A DNA stretch of 64,000 nucleotides from UBA4416 sp048498515 (GCA_048498515.1 JBEHXV010000002.1:152030-216029), one strand, 5' to 3'. Shown: positions 1-9,835, numbered from the stretch's first letter. Numbers and translations are program-made. Notes: a model not told the origin generated them from the sequence alone.

Positions 1-1252
1 AGCTCTGGTGTTTGCCGGAATTTTTCAGCTTCTTTTAGGCTTTATTAAAGCGGGAAATTTTGGCACCTATATTCCCAACTCGGTTATAAAAGGGATGCTG
101 GTAGCCATGGGCATACTTTTAATTGTAAAGCAAACGCCCTTTGTTCTTGGTTACGAAAAATTAAACCCCGAAGGCCACAATTTTGAAGAGACCCTTGAAA
201 ATATATGGCAGTATGTAACGCCCGGCGCTTTGGTAGTTGGAGTGGTTTCGCTTATGCTTATCATTATTGCCGATAGGCCTTTTTATAAGAACAATAGGTT
301 CCTTGCCTTTCTTCCGGGTACTTTTCTTGCTGTGCTCACAGGCATAGGACTTACCATGCTGTTCAGGGATTCGCCTTTCTTTGTGATCGGCAGCCGCCAT
401 TTAATTAACACATCCACTATTTCGCCTGTTTCCGACATCGGCTCCAACTTCACATTTCCCGATTTTGGGTTTATACAGCAATCTTCCTTTTGGACGGTTG
501 TATTTACCATTGGTATTGTGGCAAGTTTGGAAACGGTATTGAGGGTAGAGGCGATTGGAAAACTGGATCCCGAAAAAAATAAGATCAACACCAACAAGGA
601 GTTGGTAGGGCAGGGGCTTGCCAATGTTTTTTGCGGCCTTATTGGGGGCTTGCCTGTAACCTCGGTTGTGGTAAGAACTTCTGTAAACATTAACGCGGGG
701 GCCAAAACAAAACTGTCTGTTATACTTCACGCAATACTCCTGGGCATTAGTGTATTGTTGTTTCCAAAAGCCATCAGCCTCATTCCTAACGCCAGCCTTG
801 CGGCCATACTCATTTATACCGGGTATAAAATGGCAAAACCCGCCATTGTTATGGAACACTTATATGCAGGCATTGAAGAGTTTGCGCCTTTTTTGGTCAC
901 CATTATCGGGATGTTGTTCTTTAACTTGTTGGTAGGAGTATTTGCAGGCTTTTCGGTTGCTGTTATTTTTTTAATTGTGAAGAAAGATCATGTAAAGTAT
1001 TTCTTCGAAACATCCACCTACACCGAAAATGGAAAAACACATAGGGAGATCAAACTGCCAAGACACGTTACCTTTTTTAATAAAGGAAAACTGGTAAGGT
1101 TTCTCGAATCGGCTAACGCCGGGAATAAAGTAATTATTGATGGAAGCCACAACGAACGGGTGAACCGCGATGTAAGGGAAATTATCCTTGACTTTGTGAA
1201 CTCATGCAAGAAAAATGAGATAGAAGTTGAGGTTATCAAGTTCTATCACTAA
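1..1252 (+). CDS. SulP family inorganic anion transporter, 5'-truncated by window
   Basis: The reading frame is open from the first bases of the window (codons start at position 2), so the N-terminal part of the protein lies outside. What remains, about 416 residues, is very hydrophobic and carries typical SulP segments: the YIPNSVIKGM stretch near the start and the GLIGGLPVTSVVVRTSVN segment in the middle, followed by repeated membrane helices. The last 85 residues after the membrane core are soluble and resemble a reduced STAS domain, the usual cytoplasmic C-terminus of SulP permeases. The family moves sulfate, bicarbonate or similar anions across the inner membrane; the substrate cannot be read from sequence. 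It ends 6 bp before the convergent CotH gene. A GTG at position 8 could be mistaken for a start but lies within the family's membrane core. Confidence 0.9.
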   Translation, partial: ALVFAGIFQLLLGFIKAGNFGTYIPNSVIKGMLVAMGILLIVKQTPFVLGYEKLNPEGHNFEETLENIWQYVTPGALVVGVVSLMLIIIADRPFYKNNRFLAFLPGTFLAVLTGIGLTMLFRDSPFFVIGSRHLINTSTISPVSDIGSNFTFPDFGFIQQSSFWTVVFTIGIVASLETVLRVEAIGKLDPEKNKINTNKELVGQGLANVFCGLIGGLPVTSVVVRTSVNINAGAKTKLSVILHAILLGISVLLFPKAISLIPNASLAAILIYTGYKMAKPAIVMEHLYAGIEEFAPFLVTIIGMLFFNLLVGVFAGFSVAVIFLIVKKDHVKYFFETSTYTENGKTHREIKLPRHVTFFNKGKLVRFLESANAGNKVIIDGSHNERVNRDVREIILDFVNSCKKNEIEVEVIKFYH

Positions 1253-1258
1253 TTTTTC

Positions 1259-3526
1259 TTAATGTGTAACCACCAGCTTTATGGTTTTGCCCTGCACTTT
1301 CACAAAGTAAATGCCCTGGCTTAAGGCAGCCGTATTAATATCCGTTTTTTGCGTAAAACTTCCTGATGCTGCCACATCGCCTACCGTGTTTAGTATGTCG
1401 TATGTTAAGGCATTATTGGAAGAAGAAATAAGCGTCACCAATTGATTTGCCGGATTCGGATATAACGCCAGGGTTCCAACGGCTTCATCTAATTCTTTAA
1501 TGCCTACCGTGCAATTGCTGGCATTATACGATGGCGATGAAAGAACACCGAAGCTTCCGGTCCCGTCAGGGCAGCGCCCATACGATACATCGGCCGTTTG
1601 AGGACCAAACGATAAACTGTCGAGCACCGTCGTTGATTTACTTAAGATCAGGCGTTCGCCACTGGCCGATAGTTTAAAATTACAGTGAATGGTAGCGCCT
1701 GTGGCCGAGCCATCTTCATCGGCCCATACCGTTAAAAAGCCATGGGCAGGGATAATGGTATTGTTTGGAAACACAAATTTTTGCGGGTTGGTATAACTGT
1801 CGCTTAAATACAAGCCGCTCAGGTCGAGGTTGGAGTTGCTGGTATTGTATAGTTCTATCCAATCCTCGTTGGCGCCTTCCTCATCCGTTTGCCCGCTTTG
1901 GTTCACCGCTAAAAATTCGTTAATGACTACTTCTCCCGCGTTTGGCTGTAACACATTTGTTGGCAGGGCATAAAACTCATGCTCGGCGCGCTCAGGCGAG
2001 AACATGCCGGCGTTGGCATTCTCCGCATAAATATAGTATTGCATTTGTGTGGTGCTTACGGTAAGGTTAGCGCCGTATATGTTATCGCCACTGGTGCCGT
2101 CGTTATGAGCGCCGTCGTCATACATTAAAACATGTGTAAATTTTTCAGTCACATCATCCCTGTAACCCAAATACACGGTGTTTGTGTTAATGACATTGGC
2201 GGTAATGGTTACGGTAGAATTTAGCGCCGGCGATGGGGTGCTTAAGGCAATGGCCGAAATGGTTGGAGGAGTATAGCCAAACTCCGCGGTACTTTGCAAA
2301 TACGTTAGCCTGGCCGCTAATAAATTGCTGATGCCGGGTACCGAATAACTACCAACGGAAACGTTACCCGTTAAGCCATTTTGAAATTGCGGGTACGAAT
2401 AAAACTTATAGGTATCGCTTTGCACCGATGTGTCTATCAATGCCTGAAATTGCTGCGCTTTGGTAACGTAGCTGTTATTGGCAATGAACTCGTTGGCAAT
2501 GGTGCGCATGTGCGCTACCAACATGCGCTTGTACTGCGCGTTGCTGTTAATAATATTGATGACAGGCCAGTAAACATCCGTTGCATGAATAGTGATAGGC
2601 AACTGTTGCATATTGGCGATGGACAGCTGGGCAAGGCTGCTGTTGCTCACACCAAGATACGGAAAGCCACCAAAACACATGTTAAGGTCCCAAATGGTTG
2701 GATTGTAATGATTGGTTTTATCTTTATATAAATAATAGTTCTGGCAAAACGCGCCACTGTAGCTATCAAGGTTCACATTTACATTATTGAATGCCAGCAT
2801 CCAGATGGCCCTGTCAACATCCATGTTCTCTGCAAAACGGGTTTGATGATTGGTGACTGTGTCAGCCAAAGTACGGAGCATGTTCCAGCCGTAATCGGAT
2901 TTTAATTCATAAAAATTAAAATAATTGCTGCTGTCGCCCGTCGTAAAATATTTTAAATTGGATTTGGTATTGGTACTTGGGTTCACAATGGGATTGCATT
3001 TAATAGCAATGCCACCCGATGAATAATAATGGTTGGAATAAAATTGTTTGTTAATGCTTTCGGCATTGGAGTAAACCCCATGGTACACACCATTAATGTA
3101 TACCTTCGCGAAATTAGCCTGCGGACAATGCATGTAATTTTTCAGCACATCATAACCCAGCACTTCCCTAATCATTGACGGATCGGCGTAGTTGTTCCCC
3201 AGCTTGATATCCTTTACCCCTAAATAGGATTGGCTCTTATAACTGTCGAGCTCAATATGCAAAGGGTTTTTATTATAAGTAGGATTGTAAGAACTGTTTC
3301 CTTTATACTTTACGCCTACACTGTCAAAATACACGCCGTTAACCGTTACCGATGCCGCCATAATGTAGCCTTCGGCGCCCGCCTTGGCGGTATCCAGCTG
3401 GTAATCCCAGTTTGGCTGCGTGAACTGGATCTCAATTTTTTGAATGGTGTTTTGATCGTAAAAACTTTGTGCGGAAAGCTTTCCGCACAAAGTCAAGGTT
3501 ATTATAAAAGAAATGTATTTTAACAT
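1259..3526 (-). CDS. CotH kinase-fold protein with lamin tail domain and T9SS sorting domain
   Basis: 755 residues with an N-terminal signal peptide ending near LSAQS. Residues about 25-410 match the CotH family: the GVKYKGNSSY segment, LGNNYADPSMIREVLGYDVL, and the later acidic motifs around VNLDSYSG and WDLNMCFGGF, which correspond to the catalytic/metal-binding region of CotH protein kinases. Residues about 530-665 form a lamin-tail (LTD) beta domain (VINEFLA, EDWIELYNTS, DLSGLYLSD). The last 75 residues are a type A T9SS sorting domain starting at LYPNPANQ and ending GIYFVKVQGKTIKLVV. Family knowledge implies an exported, surface-attached or released protein; CotH proteins phosphorylate Ser of partner proteins in Bacillus, but activity here is inference. 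It lies 1 bp downstream of the next gene (3528-4535), so the two are probably co-transcribed. Confidence 0.88.
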   Translation of the reverse strand: MLKYISFIITLTLCGKLSAQSFYDQNTIQKIEIQFTQPNWDYQLDTAKAGAEGYIMAASVTVNGVYFDSVGVKYKGNSSYNPTYNKNPLHIELDSYKSQSYLGVKDIKLGNNYADPSMIREVLGYDVLKNYMHCPQANFAKVYINGVYHGVYSNAESINKQFYSNHYYSSGGIAIKCNPIVNPSTNTKSNLKYFTTGDSSNYFNFYELKSDYGWNMLRTLADTVTNHQTRFAENMDVDRAIWMLAFNNVNVNLDSYSGAFCQNYYLYKDKTNHYNPTIWDLNMCFGGFPYLGVSNSSLAQLSIANMQQLPITIHATDVYWPVINIINSNAQYKRMLVAHMRTIANEFIANNSYVTKAQQFQALIDTSVQSDTYKFYSYPQFQNGLTGNVSVGSYSVPGISNLLAARLTYLQSTAEFGYTPPTISAIALSTPSPALNSTVTITANVINTNTVYLGYRDDVTEKFTHVLMYDDGAHNDGTSGDNIYGANLTVSTTQMQYYIYAENANAGMFSPERAEHEFYALPTNVLQPNAGEVVINEFLAVNQSGQTDEEGANEDWIELYNTSNSNLDLSGLYLSDSYTNPQKFVFPNNTIIPAHGFLTVWADEDGSATGATIHCNFKLSASGERLILSKSTTVLDSLSFGPQTADVSYGRCPDGTGSFGVLSSPSYNASNCTVGIKELDEAVGTLALYPNPANQLVTLISSSNNALTYDILNTVGDVAASGSFTQKTDINTAALSQGIYFVKVQGKTIKLVVTH

Positions 3527-3527
3527 C

Positions 3528-4535
3528 TTACTCGATAATTAATTTTAAATTTTGTTCCTGCTTTTGTTCGTTGCTGATGGTTACAAGGTACATCCCTTCC
3601 GCCAGGCCAAGATCGGAAATGGTGTACTGGGAAGCATTGATGTCAGAAATAGTTCTTACCACCTGGCCTGAGATGGTTTGAATGGAAATACCCGCGATCT
3701 TTTCATTCACTGTAGATTGCAGGGTCAGATTATTTTTGGCGGGATTAGGGTAGGCTTTAAAGGATGAAATTTGCGAAGCATTCTCATGCACCGAAAGCGC
3801 CTGGCAGGCATCGCAGCTCATAAAACACACCGCCGCCATCACCGTGTCCTTGGTCACTGTTATGCCCCTGTTCCCAAATACAGAGCAGGTTCCGGTAATG
3901 GTTTCGCCGGTGCCTGCTGTGTTTCCATTAAAGTATTTATAGGAATAAGCATTGGCAGAATAATAACTGATGATCTCGTAAATGCCGCCGCCAAAGCTGT
4001 ACAAAGGAACTTTGGTTGGGCTAAAACCATTGTAGTTGTCGCCCACATGCACACCGTTAGGCGATACCGGCAGAGCATTGTTCATGTCTACTTTAAAACG
4101 TACCAGGTTCAGGCCCGCGGGCGCGTTGCCACCAAATACGATGGCGCCCACAAAAGTGGTATCATTGGCCAATGAATCAACATACAACCAGCGGTTGTCC
4201 ACAAAGTTATAGCCAACCCTCGATTCATCGGGCACAAACTCCGCTTCATACGTTTGATTACCATTTACAAAAAGGTATTCATATTTATTAAATGCAGGTA
4301 TGTTAACCACAATGCTGTAAATGTTGCTTGCACCCTCCTGGGTTAACAGTGTGGCAGCGGGATCAAAATTCAACGCGTAGCCTGCCGCTTCCTGAAAATC
4401 GCCAATAACATGCACGCCAAAAGCGCTGATGGTTTGCCCTGTCATGTCAACCGCGAATTTTACTTTTTTGGCGGAGAGGGTCATTGCTGTAAAAATGAAA
4501 GCAAATGCGAATAAAATTTTTTTCATGATCTTCAA
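3528..4535 (-). CDS. Secreted protein with two CBM20-like beta modules and T9SS sorting domain
   Basis: 335 residues with a signal peptide (cleavage near LSAKK). Two related beta-sandwich modules are visible, at about 22-125 and 140-245. Each begins with a F-x-VDM strand, continues with a GVHV-G-D/N-F/Y segment, and passes a YEY/YKYFNGN segment resembling the starch-binding CBM20 fold found in Bacteroidota exoproteins. A conserved Cys pair (CxxC near 240) follows. The C-terminal 80 residues form a T9SS type A domain (FKAYPNPAKNNLTLQ, then EGMYLVTI). No enzymatic motif is visible, so a glycan-binding or structural role is inferred. It sits between the arylsulfotransferase (18 bp upstream) and the CotH gene (1 bp downstream), suggesting a three-gene secreted operon. 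Confidence 0.75.
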   Translation of the reverse strand: MKIMKKILFAFAFIFTAMTLSAKKVKFAVDMTGQTISAFGVHVIGDFQEAAGYALNFDPAATLLTQEGASNIYSIVVNIPAFNKYEYLFVNGNQTYEAEFVPDESRVGYNFVDNRWLYVDSLANDTTFVGAIVFGGNAPAGLNLVRFKVDMNNALPVSPNGVHVGDNYNGFSPTKVPLYSFGGGIYEIISYYSANAYSYKYFNGNTAGTGETITGTCSVFGNRGITVTKDTVMAAVCFMSCDACQALSVHENASQISSFKAYPNPAKNNLTLQSTVNEKIAGISIQTISGQVVRTISDINASQYTISDLGLAEGMYLVTISNEQKQEQNLKLIIE

Positions 4536-4553
4536 TATAAATTAAGTTAGTAA

Positions 4554-6251
4554 TTATTTGGTTAATACCACTTTTTTGTAAACCGGTTTTTTATTATCAA
4601 GCGTAATGGATACCGTATAAACCCCATTTGGCAATTGGTCGAGGTCGATACGGGAGCTGTTTTCTGCCTCAAATACCAGCTTGCCAAGCCCATCGTAAAC
4701 CAACACCATCAACTTAGTTGGGTTTTGGTAATCCAGGTCTATATCAATAATGCCTGTTGTTGGATTTGGAAAAAGGCCAATGTTCTTTCCTTCCAGTTCC
4801 TCCATAGCCGTTGTTATAGAATAGGCATAGCCTTGTGAGTACACGTACACACAACCGTTGGCGTCTGTTGTTCTTACCACATAAATGCCACTTTGTGAGG
4901 GGGTGTAATTTTGGAGCGTGGCACCGCCAATAACGGTACCATTGTAATACCACTGGTAACTGCTGGCTGTAGCCGTTGTCAGGTCGCTCCCACTGGTGGT
5001 GATGGTAGGTTGTACAGGAGCGGCATTATTAATATAGCATGTGGTATAACGATGCGCCTGTGCTAACGTGCTCGATACGCTGATGGTGAAAATAGGAGTA
5101 CCGGCAGGGTTCAATTCGTAAACTTTTCCGGAAGTAGCTACACACACAAGCTGGTTACCGTTAGGATATTGCTCGGAGTTGCCCATATTACTGCTGTAGC
5201 CGAAGCCCGAGTTGCGTTGTGTATAGGTAGATGGTGTAAAGGCAGATCCTGTGGTAATGCTGTAAGAATAATTACCTACCAATGGAGGTACTATCTGGTC
5301 AATGCTCGATTGGGTAGAAGACACACCCTGGTTGTTAAAGCCAACCAATCGTCCTGTATTGGCATAGGTAGTTTCTGGATATTCAGGCACCCAGTGTGCA
5401 TCGTGTGTTACGTTCAGGATCTTTGTTCCTGTGGCCTGGTAAACAGCCGGGTTCCCCCAGCGAAACAGGAAATCGCCACCCTTGCCCGAATTGCCTCCGC
5501 TGTGTGAGGCTGCCTGAGCGGTGGTGGTGCTATGATCGATGACATACCACTCATTTAAGTTGTGCGAACTCACAACAATCTGGTCAAGGATAGGATTGTA
5601 ATCAATCCCATTCATGTGCATCCAGTCTTTTTGGGTGTTGTAATTAATATTCAGCAGTTCCGGGTGGTTTACAACAGACGTTTGGTAATTGGATTTTGTT
5701 GAATTGACATTTTGCACCAAATGGTCCCATACATGCCATTCCCACACAATATTACCCGTGGTGGCGCCGGTAGGCTGCACTTCAATGATCTTTTCGGGCC
5801 AGATGGATGCGAGGGTTACTGTTCCGCCGGCTGCCGTCAATTCGGCCTGTGTTTTCGATTCGTAAGAGATCAGCAGTACATTGCCGTTTGGCATCACACA
5901 ATGATCGTGGTGTGTATAATAGGTACTTGAAGAATGGGTGTAGTTCCACAGGAGCGTACCGCTGTAGCTGTGTTTTTGGATGCCTCCGCAGGCGCCACCT
6001 CCGTTAAAGGTGGTATTGTTTACTTTTACGCTTCTTACTAAAGTGCCGCCGGGCTCAAGATAAGCCGAGTACCCGGTTCCGGTGGTAAGCCCCGTCCAGG
6101 TTTTTACAGTTGCATTGGCGGTATCTATTAATTGAGCCGTCGTACCGTTTTGAGTACTGTACAAAGTAAGTCCGTTCCATTGCTGCGCATGTGTATTAAT
6201 GGCTAATATCAAGCCTAAAAATAGTAATGCAATTGAGTATTTTATTTTCAT
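4554..6251 (-). CDS. Arylsulfotransferase-family secreted protein with T9SS sorting domain
   Basis: 565 residues with a signal peptide (INTHAQQW). Residues about 25-400 resemble the aryl-sulfate sulfotransferase (ASST) beta-propeller: THHDHCVMPNGNVLL, IVWEWHVWDHLVQ, the DWMHMNGIDYNP stretch, DQIVVSSHNLNEWYVID, and NVTHDAHWVPE. The spaced His residues correspond to those that line the ASST active site. The family transfers sulfate between phenolic compounds, although many environmental members have unknown substrates. Residues 410-485 look like an Ig-like module (SYQWYYNG, GIYVVRTTDANGC), and the C-terminus is a T9SS sorting domain (IGLFPNPTTG, then NGVYTVSI). It is the first gene of the apparent minus-strand secreted operon that continues with the CBM20-like and CotH genes. 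Confidence 0.82.
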   Translation of the reverse strand: MKIKYSIALLFLGLILAINTHAQQWNGLTLYSTQNGTTAQLIDTANATVKTWTGLTTGTGYSAYLEPGGTLVRSVKVNNTTFNGGGACGGIQKHSYSGTLLWNYTHSSSTYYTHHDHCVMPNGNVLLISYESKTQAELTAAGGTVTLASIWPEKIIEVQPTGATTGNIVWEWHVWDHLVQNVNSTKSNYQTSVVNHPELLNINYNTQKDWMHMNGIDYNPILDQIVVSSHNLNEWYVIDHSTTTAQAASHSGGNSGKGGDFLFRWGNPAVYQATGTKILNVTHDAHWVPEYPETTYANTGRLVGFNNQGVSSTQSSIDQIVPPLVGNYSYSITTGSAFTPSTYTQRNSGFGYSSNMGNSEQYPNGNQLVCVATSGKVYELNPAGTPIFTISVSSTLAQAHRYTTCYINNAAPVQPTITTSGSDLTTATASSYQWYYNGTVIGGATLQNYTPSQSGIYVVRTTDANGCVYVYSQGYAYSITTAMEELEGKNIGLFPNPTTGIIDIDLDYQNPTKLMVLVYDGLGKLVFEAENSSRIDLDQLPNGVYTVSITLDNKKPVYKKVVLTK

Positions 6252-6331
6252 AGTTAATTTATTATTACTTAAAAGTAATGCAATAGTTAACTACGGGCAA
6301 TTTTTTGAGATAAAGGAAGTTTTTCCTGCGG

Positions 6332-7018
6332 TTAATTGCCAAAATACCTAAGAACTTCAGTTTCATAGCTGTTGCCAACCGGAATTTTCCTGTCGGCAAT
6401 CTGTAAGGTTTTATTTCTAAGGCTTTCTACGCGTTTTACAGGAACAATAAAGGAGCGGTGCACCCTTATAAAATCGGTAGCAGGAAGCTTTTCCAGCATG
6501 GCTTTCATGGTCATGCGGGCCACAATGGTTTTTTGCTGGTGCAGGTGAATTTTTAAATAATCGTCCAGCGCTTCAATGTATAAAATATCGTCCATGTTTA
6601 TTTTTTGCAGGCTGTAATCGGCCCTTACAAAAATGTGCTGGGGTTTTTGAGTATTGTTGGTAACCGAAAAATAGTCTTTTGCCTTATCAGCGGCTTGCTT
6701 AAAGCGCTCAAATGTAAAGGGCTTCAACAAGTAATCCAGGGCGTTGAGGTTAAAGCCTTCCACCGCGTATTCGGCACGCGAGGTAATAAATATGACCACG
6801 GTGTTTTGTTTTACCTGTTTGTAAAGGTCAATGCCGTTTAAGTTTGGCATGTCAATATCCAGGAAAATAAGATCGGCCGGAAACTTTTTTAAATACTTAA
6901 GCCCGTCTTCGGCATTATTAAATGTTTTTTCGAGGCTGATGATCTCAATTTCGGTACAAAAATTTTCAATAACTTTTAGCGCGATCGGTTCATCGTCTAT
7001 GGCTATGGCTTTAATCAT
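6332..7018 (-). CDS. LytTR family response regulator, orphan
   Basis: 228 residues. Residues 1-120 are a receiver domain with the acidic pocket IDDEP, the phosphoacceptor aspartate in FLDIDMPNLNG, and the conserved Lys in LDYLLKPF. Residues about 130-225 are a LytTR DNA-binding domain (ILYIEALDDYLKIHL, then FIRVHRSFIVPV). No LytS-type kinase gene adjoins it, so its partner is elsewhere. It is transcribed in the same direction as, and just downstream of nothing in, the secreted-protein operon; the 80 bp between its stop and the arylsulfotransferase start could hold that operon's promoter. Regulation of the secreted genes by this protein is only a positional inference. Confidence 0.92.
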   Translation of the reverse strand: MIKAIAIDDEPIALKVIENFCTEIEIISLEKTFNNAEDGLKYLKKFPADLIFLDIDMPNLNGIDLYKQVKQNTVVIFITSRAEYAVEGFNLNALDYLLKPFTFERFKQAADKAKDYFSVTNNTQKPQHIFVRADYSLQKINMDDILYIEALDDYLKIHLHQQKTIVARMTMKAMLEKLPATDFIRVHRSFIVPVKRVESLRNKTLQIADRKIPVGNSYETEVLRYFGN

Positions 7019-7244
7019 AAATCAGATCTTAGGTTAGGGGTCTCTAAAATTATAAAGCAATTAATCTGGTGGCTGGTTTTATGCATTTGCAGCACCTTGA
7101 TTAAGCTTGTTAACCTAAAATTACAAAAGCTTTTAGTTGATTTACTATTTCTTAGGTAAAGAAGGGAATTTTATAGGTGAAAAACCGAAAAATTGCCAAA
7201 AATTCGATGTAAATTTAGTGTAAACCAAGCCTTGCAAAGCGTCT

Positions 7245-8276
7245 ATGTCACACAGATTTCAAACGGCCGATCTGCTCAAGGGAATTGCGGTTCTCCTGAT
7301 GATTGAGGTGCATATTGTGGAGCTGTTTGCGGCCGAACCTGTTTACTATAGCAGCGCCGGGAAATTATTGCTTTTTTTGGGAGGACCCCCGGTGGCTCCG
7401 GTCTTTATGATCCTCTTTGGCTATTTTACGGCTTTATCGGGTAAATCTGCCGGTCAATTGATTTTAAAAGGGCTGAAGATCTTTATCCTGGGCATGCTGT
7501 TAAACCTTGCTTTAAATTTTAACCTCATATTATCGGTCAGTAATGGTAACATGGAGGCAAACATCTGGCCTTATGTATTTGGAGTGGACATTTTACAGTT
7601 TGCAGGAATTAGCTTAATCGTTATCGCGCCTGTAAAAATCCTGAAAAACAAATTTATTCTACCGGTAACCCTTTGCATTTTTTCGGCTTTGGCCGGACAA
7701 TACCTCGCCGATTGTACTCCTGTAAACCCTACGGCGCAATATGTATCGGCATTTTTTTATGGCAGTACCCCCTGGTCTTATTTTCCTTTGCTTCCATGGC
7801 TTGCTTACCCTTTGGCAGGAATGATATTTTATAACCTACAAAAACACTATGAAATAACCACGTTGAGACTAAGAACCAAAATACTGGTGAGCTTAACGCT
7901 TGCAGTTATTTTAGCTTGTACCATCAACCATGCTGTAGTTACAGCCTCCGATCTGCCGGCCTACTATCATCACGGCATCCTGTTCTTTTTGTGGGTGGTA
8001 TTGTTTGTATGCTTTTATGCTTTATGTCTTAATGAGCTCACTAACCTGGCAGGTAACACATTAGTTGCGCGTTATATAAAATGGCTGGGAAAAAATGTGA
8101 CGCTGATCTATGTGATCCAGTGGATTTTGATCGGGAATACTGCTACCGAAATTTATAAAACGATTTCTTCGCCATTGCACTTGATGGGATGCTTTGTTGG
8201 TGTTTTATTGGTATCAACGGGGATAGCTTATGGAGTATTAAAGTTATACGAACAGTTTTTTAGAAAGCGTGTATAA
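7245..8276 (+). CDS. DUF1624 / HGSNAT-type multi-helix membrane protein
   Basis: 343 residues with about ten hydrophobic helices. The N-terminus (DLLKGIAVLLMIEVHIVELF) matches the start of the DUF1624/heparan-alpha-glucosaminide N-acetyltransferase-like family, in which a His in the first helix is part of the presumed acyl-transfer site. Later segments such as FAGISLIVIAP, SYFPLLPWLAYPLAGM and WLGKNVTLIYVIQWILIG fit the same family and the wider acyltransferase-3-like topology. A function in acyl transfer to an envelope glycan is inferred from family only. It has its own 226-bp upstream region that also serves the divergent LytTR gene; no clear operator was seen there. It is followed by a palindromic repeat. 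Confidence 0.75.
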   Translation: MSHRFQTADLLKGIAVLLMIEVHIVELFAAEPVYYSSAGKLLLFLGGPPVAPVFMILFGYFTALSGKSAGQLILKGLKIFILGMLLNLALNFNLILSVSNGNMEANIWPYVFGVDILQFAGISLIVIAPVKILKNKFILPVTLCIFSALAGQYLADCTPVNPTAQYVSAFFYGSTPWSYFPLLPWLAYPLAGMIFYNLQKHYEITTLRLRTKILVSLTLAVILACTINHAVVTASDLPAYYHHGILFFLWVVLFVCFYALCLNELTNLAGNTLVARYIKWLGKNVTLIYVIQWILIGNTATEIYKTISSPLHLMGCFVGVLLVSTGIAYGVLKLYEQFFRKRV

Positions 8277-8297
8277 TGATTTGGTTTTAGAGCAACA

Positions 8298-8340
8298 TCC
8301 CCCTGTCCGCCAGCTGGCGGACACGCCTTCAAAAGGGGGA
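8298..8340. repeat. Palindromic intergenic element
   Basis: A perfect 20-bp palindrome (8304-8323, TGTCCGCCAG followed by its complement) lies inside an outer inverted pair TCCCCCT (8298-8304) and AGGGGGA (8334-8340). It sits between a plus-strand and a minus-strand gene. Elements of this type are scattered through many Bacteroidota genomes; it may also act as a bidirectional transcription stop, though no long T-run follows. Confidence 0.7.
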
Positions 8341-8353
8341 AAAGGAATGACGA

Positions 8354-9820
8354 TTACATGATCTTAAAATCACCGGTGGCGTACAGTTCTTCTTCACTCA
8401 ATGTTCCAATATCTATTATATCAGCTTTATAATGGGCACGCAAACCTTTGATCCAGCGTTTGCCTCGTTCCGATAACTGGAAATCATCCGACATCAGTCG
8501 TCCGCGCATCACCAGGATGCCAAGGTCGGCGCCTTCATACAAATAGTCGTCTTTACCCGTAATACGTATAAAGAAAGCTTCATTATCGTCGCTAACCGAC
8601 TGGCGTTCCGAGTCCATTTTTTTATAGTGCAGGTTGCCGTTCTTTTTCATTTCCCAAATGCCCGATGCAGGCGCCTTGGTAACAAGCTCCAGTGTTTTTT
8701 TAGTGTGCTTAATCACCAACTGGCTCCAGCTGTCCATGTTCTCCGCTTTTGCCCAGCGTTCGCTCAGTTCGGCAGTATCAATCTGATAAGGAATGTTCAT
8801 CCATTCCAACAAGTGAAACAGGAACATAGGCACATCCGTCATGGCAAACTTCGAATGATTGGTGAGCGAGCTTACACCCGATACTCTTGGGTTCAACTCA
8901 CCCAGGTATATATTACCGCTATCCTTATCAATTAAAAAATCCAGTTCAAAATATCCTTTATAGCCTTCTTTGCGCAATTGGTCTCCAAATTGCTGAGTAT
9001 AGCGCCTGGCCTTTTCCCGAATATCGGCGTTAAAGGCATTGCCAAAAATTTCGTTCCCACACCAACCGCCTTTGTAAGGAGTTAATTCCTTAAAGCCAAC
9101 CAGCTCCGTCATTAATGGCGCTACCAGGGTGCCATGCTGTGTCACGCAACCTTCAATGGCAGTACCGTAACAATTAATGCGTTTCATGATCTTCACTTCC
9201 TTCTCCTTTATGATCTCTTCTTTGTACTGGTCAAATTCTTCTTCATTGGAAATGAAAAAGGTTGTATGTCCTGAGTCGCCATATGGTGTCTGAATAACCA
9301 GGCTATCACCCAGATCCTTCGATACCATTCTTAACTGGTTATAATCCGTTACAGGTGATAGTACGTTAGGAACGCAGGCTACGCCGGCCTTTTGAGCAAT
9401 GCGGTTGGTATTTACCTTATTGTCTAAAAACGAACGCAGTTGCGCCGAAGGGAAACATACGTCCAGCCCGAGCGATTTTGCCAGCTCTTCGGTTTTTTCA
9501 TCAAACATTAAGAACAGGGCTTTGCCGGCAATACCATTGACACTGTTAGCTTTAATGTAATCAATCACTTCAGGGTGTTGCAACAGGTAATTGTTAATGT
9601 CTTCAATACTTGTAAATTCTTCATGCGGCATTTCCTCTTTAGGTGAAAACAGGTTGGGATGCTGACCGTCATAAGAATCAATGTAACTGATGAATTTAAA
9701 ATGACCCACCCATTCGTCCATACCCAGCAAATTAAAGTTGGTGGCACTGATGAAATAAATGGGAGTGGTATTTGTTTTAAAAAAATGTTTTATGTCGGAT
9801 ATACTATTTAGTGTGTTCAT
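8354..9820 (-). CDS. ATP-grasp carboxylate-amine ligase-like protein
   Basis: 488 residues. The central part (about 130-330) has the ATP-grasp arrangement: DNKVNTNRIAQKAG at the start of the ATP-binding lobe, the SLVIQTPYGDSGHTTF segment equivalent to the small lobe P-loop, the KIMKRINCYGTAIEG segment, and the metal-binding FELDFLIDKDSG...YLGELNPRVSG motif. The family joins a carboxylate to an amine or thiol using ATP; the substrate is unknown. The N-terminal 120 residues are a Rossmann-like pre-ATP-grasp part and the last 130 residues are family-specific. The gene follows the PLP decarboxylase on the same strand with a 126-bp gap; the pair occurs together in other Bacteroidota to my recollection, suggesting one pathway for a basic amino acid or its amine. 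Confidence 0.8.
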   Translation of the reverse strand: MNTLNSISDIKHFFKTNTTPIYFISATNFNLLGMDEWVGHFKFISYIDSYDGQHPNLFSPKEEMPHEEFTSIEDINNYLLQHPEVIDYIKANSVNGIAGKALFLMFDEKTEELAKSLGLDVCFPSAQLRSFLDNKVNTNRIAQKAGVACVPNVLSPVTDYNQLRMVSKDLGDSLVIQTPYGDSGHTTFFISNEEEFDQYKEEIIKEKEVKIMKRINCYGTAIEGCVTQHGTLVAPLMTELVGFKELTPYKGGWCGNEIFGNAFNADIREKARRYTQQFGDQLRKEGYKGYFELDFLIDKDSGNIYLGELNPRVSGVSSLTNHSKFAMTDVPMFLFHLLEWMNIPYQIDTAELSERWAKAENMDSWSQLVIKHTKKTLELVTKAPASGIWEMKKNGNLHYKKMDSERQSVSDDNEAFFIRITGKDDYLYEGADLGILVMRGRLMSDDFQLSERGKRWIKGLRAHYKADIIDIGTLSEEELYATGDFKIM

Positions 9821-9835
9821 GGTAATTATATTTCT

